A DNA stretch of 62,515 nt, from assembly GCA_951800685.1 (NCBI GenBank), contig CATOJY010000018.1, forward strand, positions 1-62,515, in the 5' to 3' direction. Positions 59,829-62,515 of the stretch are shown here, one piece after another; position 1 is the stretch's first letter; every line of letters starts with the position of its first letter. A program made the position numbers and the translations under genes. Under the pieces are notes generated by a model. The model was not told the DNA's origin, did no database searches, and saw only the letters and a program-made list of their open reading frames with translations. This DNA comes from an uncultured Lachnospiraceae bacterium. GTDB lineage: Bacteria; Bacillota; Clostridia; Lachnospirales; Lachnospiraceae.

Positions 59829-60152
59829 TTAGGAAAGGGAATCGGCATCAACATGCCCCTGGCTCACAGAAGGCAGATTACTTAAATTGTTCCCTTCATC
59901 CCCATCTGGTAGAGACTTTAAATACTCGCTGTCATTACGATGGGCGATGCCAACGCCCTTGATCTCGCCATTTTTAGCCATTGCCACGCCATGCTCCTTC
60001 GAGACGGTACTGCCGTCTGAGAGCTGATATCCGGTAATGCGGCCGCTGTTTTTTACCAGCCCTACAATATCCTTGGCATCGCTTTTTACTTCGGGAACTT
60101 CATCCAGTGCACTCATGGCCAGTTCCGGCCCGATTGATCGGTCTTCTTTCAT
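59829..60152 (-). CDS. DUF3892-domain protein
   Basis: A 107-residue protein. The central part (KNSGRITGYQLSDGSTVSKE and GEIKGVGIAHRNDSEYLKSL PDG) matches DUF3892, small beta proteins of unknown function with a conserved SxxEhGxxhAKNGEIxGV pattern. The flanks are acidic and Ser-rich. GGAGG precedes the ATG, and a 16-bp palindrome lies 17 bp upstream of the start. It stands alone between the convergent ABC operon and the MATE remnant. Confidence 0.8.
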   Translation of the reverse strand: MKEDRSIGPELAMSALDEVPEVKSDAKDIVGLVKNSGRITGYQLSDGSTVSKEHGVAMAKNGEIKGVGIAHRNDSEYLKSLPDGDEGNNLSNLPSVSQGHVDADSLS

Positions 60153-60168
60153 CGGTTTTCTCCTCCTC

Positions 60169-60184
60169 TATTCTATATAGAATA
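60169..60184. promoter_or_regulatory. 16-bp perfect palindrome before the DUF3892 gene
   Basis: TATTCTATATAGAATA is a perfect palindrome located just upstream of the ribosome site of the DUF3892 gene. It could be an operator or a symmetric -10 region. Confidence 0.5.
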
Positions 60185-60250
60185 AGGATTTCCGATCCAT
60201 TCCGATTTATACAGGCAGGAATTGGCAGCTAACAAATCATAAACCGTTTC

Positions 60251-61678
60251 TTATTTTATCTTCTGTTTAATCCCATGACGCTGCCGGAATTCCCCGATCG
60301 TCCTGATCCCTTCCTCGGACACAGGCTTCACCCACTTGCCGGAATACATATGGCACTGCATGATGATATACCGCACAGGTTCATCCACATAGCAGAGGGC
60401 AAAAACAAGAAGAAACGGCACATGAAACGCATAGTTTGCCAAATACACGCACGGAAGCACCATCAAATACATGAAAGTAATCTCCATAATTGAATCAAAA
60501 GAAGCATCTCCCGCCGCCCGGTAAGTATCATTCTGCGTCCAGTTTCCCATGCGGATCAAGGCCGCTACACTGTAGATCAATAACATACCCGTACCGATCT
60601 GATAAGATTCCCCGCTGAGTCCCATAGCATGAAGTAACGGATTATGTACAGCAATAATTCCCAGGCATGCCATACCTATCAGGGCACTGCACAGATATAC
60701 CAGACGTTTGGCACGCTGGAAAGCCACCTCGTGATTTCCTGCCCCTACCTCCTTGCCCACCAGCACTGTAGCTGCGTTGGAAAATCCGCTGAAAAACGCA
60801 ATGACCAGCCCTTCCAGCGTCCGGAATACCGCTACGGCGGCGATCGCCTTTTCGCTTTGATGTCCGAGAACAATATTGATCATCATATTACCCACACCGA
60901 TCAGGATCTCGTTGCACAGGATCGGAAAACACTTCTGCAGATACTGGCCCACAAATACCCTATCCCACCGAAAATGTCTGGAAAACTCCATCACATAGGG
61001 AATCTTATTCTTTACAACGAAAACTAAAAGAATCCCCAGATTCACCACACCAGCGAGCACTGTACCCAACGCTGCTCCGCGCACGCCCATCTTCGGCAGG
61101 CCGAACTTACCGAAGATCAGAAGGTAATTAAAGAAACAGTTGGCAAACACCGAGGCAATCCCGCCATAGAGCGGAATCTTCACCTGCTCGATAGAACGCA
61201 GAAGGGCACTCACCGCCATCGCCAGAATCTACAGGTATAGGCAAAGCCTACAATCCTCAAATAAGAGATACCAATCTGCTGGATCTCCGGCTTGTCTGTG
61301 TAGATATTCATAATAAATTCAGGCACACCCAACGCAAGAAAACTGAATATCACAGCTACCGCCATCATAAAAGAAAGCGTCAGACCAAAAGAGCGGTTAA
61401 TCCCATCGTCATTTTTTGCACCCCAATACTGTGCGAAAAACAACATGCCGCCGCCCACAAAACCCCAATAGCCCGCAAACATCAAACTGGAAAATTGGGC
61501 GCATAACCCTACCGCTCCCACTGTCTGCTCTCCCAGCGATGCTAACATCATCGTATCTACCTACCATACTGCCTGTGGTAGTTAATAGATTTTGCAAAGC
61601 CACCGGCACTGCAATGATCGCGATGTGCCTTAAAAAATAATGCCAATCAAATGTCTCACGGGTATTCTGATCACTCAT
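60251..61678 (-). pseudogene. MATE-family efflux transporter broken by two frameshifts
   Basis: The pieces together encode a ~450-residue MATE transporter. The N-terminal piece (61678 to about 61560, TFDWHYFLRHIAIIAVPVAL) stops making sense at a tandem duplication of GGTA, where VGRYDDV replaces the expected VDTMMLASLG. A middle piece (MMLASLGEQTVGAVGLCAQF to YLRIVGFAYT) runs in a second frame to about 61225. There a missing base shifts to the third frame (MAVSALLRSIEQVKIPLYGG to the stop at 60251). All twelve helices are otherwise intact and no other damage is seen, so inactivation is recent or reflects sequencing errors. Confidence 0.85.
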
Positions 61679-61865
61679 CTCTCATTACTCATCCTTTTTG
61701 TTATAATTCAATACCTGCCCATGCACGAAACGCGCCGAAACCAGCTAACGCTTCATCGCCTGCTGCCATTGATTCCAACGTCTCTTTCCCATAACGCATT
61801 ATGCCCATTGTATCACAAAAAAGTAAAAGTACAAGAGTTTCTCCCCATCCTGTAGATCTCCACGG

Positions 61866-62264
61866 TCAGCTCTTCCTGATAAATTCATGACTGCATTTCC
61901 TGCACCGGATCTCAATCCGCCCTTTTCCTCTGGGTATCCGCAATTTCTGACCGCAGTTAGGGCATTTGAAAATCTTATATTCCCTGTATTCGCCAAATCT
62001 GCGCTTCCTGTTATGAAACCACAGCCGGACTTTTCTTTCTCTGGCAAGATACCATTGATTTTCAGCAGAACGTTTCGCGATATTGCGGGAGAACATACGG
62101 AAATATACATACCCCAGCAACGCCAATACCAGTAGGTTGAATACACTGCCTCCCAGAAAAGAAAGAAGGACTCCCACAAGAGTACATACCATGAGCATCT
62201 GATTCAAGCGATCGCTCCCATAGCGTCCCCACATAAAACGCTGTAATTTTTCTCTCATCTTCAT
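61866..62264 (-). CDS. two-helix membrane protein with C-terminal zinc ribbon
   Basis: A 132-residue protein. Two hydrophobic helices (LNQMLMVCTLVGVLLSFLGG and SVFNLLVLALLGYVYFRMFS) precede a basic linker and a zinc ribbon with CPNCGQKLRIPRGKGRIEIR and CRKCSHEF (two CxxC pairs). The architecture suggests a membrane-tethered nucleic-acid or protein binder; the function is unknown. The gene at 61799-62179 in another frame is a shadow. The start at 62264 has AAGG upstream. Confidence 0.82.
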   Translation of the reverse strand: MKMREKLQRFMWGRYGSDRLNQMLMVCTLVGVLLSFLGGSVFNLLVLALLGYVYFRMFSRNIAKRSAENQWYLARERKVRLWFHNRKRRFGEYREYKIFKCPNCGQKLRIPRGKGRIEIRCRKCSHEFIRKS

Positions 62265-62324
62265 CCCACGCCTTTCTCTATATAATACTTACCTTATTAC
62301 TCCAGAAACAGCTTGTCGTGGTAC

Positions 62325-62407
62325 GCCATTTGCAAACGGCAGTAACCAATCCAGCGCCATTTGTACCTCTCTACGATATCATATTCTATAGGCGTTTGCG
62401 AAACGCC
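62325..62407. repeat. two related GC-rich dyads near the right edge
   Basis: GCCATTTGCAAACGGC (62325-62340, one mismatch) and GGCGTTTGCGAAACGCC (62391-62407, perfect 7-3-7) share a TTTGC(A/G)AA core, and GCGCCATTTG recurs at 62355. They lie in the intergenic region beyond the zinc-ribbon gene; a regulator-binding cluster is possible. A weak CCCG/CGGG hairpin followed by TTCTTTTT lies at 62412-62436 on the plus strand. Confidence 0.45.
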
Positions 62408-62467
62408 AAAACCCGCATAATTACGGGATTCTTTTTGTTATAAATTAAAATAACTCCTCACCGGATA

Positions 62468-62476
62468 TGGTATAAT
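62468..62476 (+). promoter_or_regulatory. extended -10 promoter at the right edge
   Basis: TGGTATAAT (TATAAT at 62471-62476 with the upstream TGN element) faces right. The gene it serves lies beyond the window. Confidence 0.5.
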
Positions 62477-62515
62477 AGAGTTGTCCAGAAACTATAAACC
62501 ATGCATCAGGAATGG

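Noticed and set aside
61799..62179. 126-codon frame overlapping the zinc-ribbon gene
   Set aside because: It overlaps in another frame, lacks a ribosome site and domain features, while the 61866-62264 frame has two membrane helices and paired CxxC motifs.

Overview
The window looks like a chromosomal segment of a low- to mid-GC Clostridia, most likely a Lachnospiraceae member (Blautia/Dorea-like; genus not determined). This rests on the style of the housekeeping proteins (GalT class 2, ProS with a T-box leader, a single ackA, reverse rubrerythrin with a Fur/PerR gene), AGGAGG-type ribosome binding sites and many orphan XRE/AraC/BlaI regulators. No rRNA, CRISPR array or complete insertion sequence was found; one tRNA (Gly, UCC) is present.

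Layout. (1) Positions 1-4500, minus strand: the end of an integrated mobile element carrying a RepA_N-type initiator, ParB, ParA and small DUF3970/DUF6075-like genes. It abuts the 3' end of rlmD/rumA, a known integration hotspot. The repA gene contains seven 23-bp iterons, a candidate replication origin. (2) 4522-11776, minus: mutS2, an OmpR-type response regulator, an HtrA-like protein that has lost its catalytic triad, yhaM and rlmD. (3) 11777-14714, plus: a WYL regulator with a ClbS/DfsB-like gene sharing a TGNCA-N5-TGTCA operator, then a Cof-type phosphatase. (4) 14761-22681: a sensor kinase whose 3' end overlaps trmL, an aminotransferase with an Lrp-type regulator, an AIR-synthase-like protein, a VanW protein, a 31-residue membrane peptide and a PolC-type exonuclease. 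(5) 22800-28076: an XRE regulator with a perfect 16-bp palindrome, a possible small RNA, the galK-galT genes with an AraC regulator, and a second XRE regulator.

(6) 28299-38400: Nudix hydrolase, a stand-alone receiver plus Hpt protein, tRNA-Gly, a membrane-anchored amidase, a BlaI/M56 signalling pair, ackA, and proS under a T-box. (7) 38473-47563, minus: a NahK-like sugar kinase, two tandem O-antigen-ligase-like membrane proteins, an AI-2E/YtvI permease, a RluA pseudouridine synthase and a two-component system. (8) 47814-49393, plus: an oxidative-stress cluster perR, reverse rubrerythrin, rubredoxin, with a shared TTACAATA half-site. (9) 49530-54083: an AraC/GyrI-like regulator with an unknown partner, then a minus-strand operon LacI, AAC(3)-like acetyltransferase, MFS transporter. 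(10) 54573-59801, plus: a visibly more GC-rich two-component system plus FtsX-type ABC transporter. (11) 59829-62264, minus: DUF3892 protein, a MATE transporter broken by two frameshifts, and a zinc-ribbon membrane protein.

The most interesting signals are the frame-independent 23-bp iterons inside repA, the triad-less HtrA protein in a signalling neighbourhood, the candidate sRNA between the XRE gene and galT, the M56 receptor with an unfamiliar sensor domain, and several regulator-operator pairs visible as dyads. All assignments come from reading the sequence; no database search was run.
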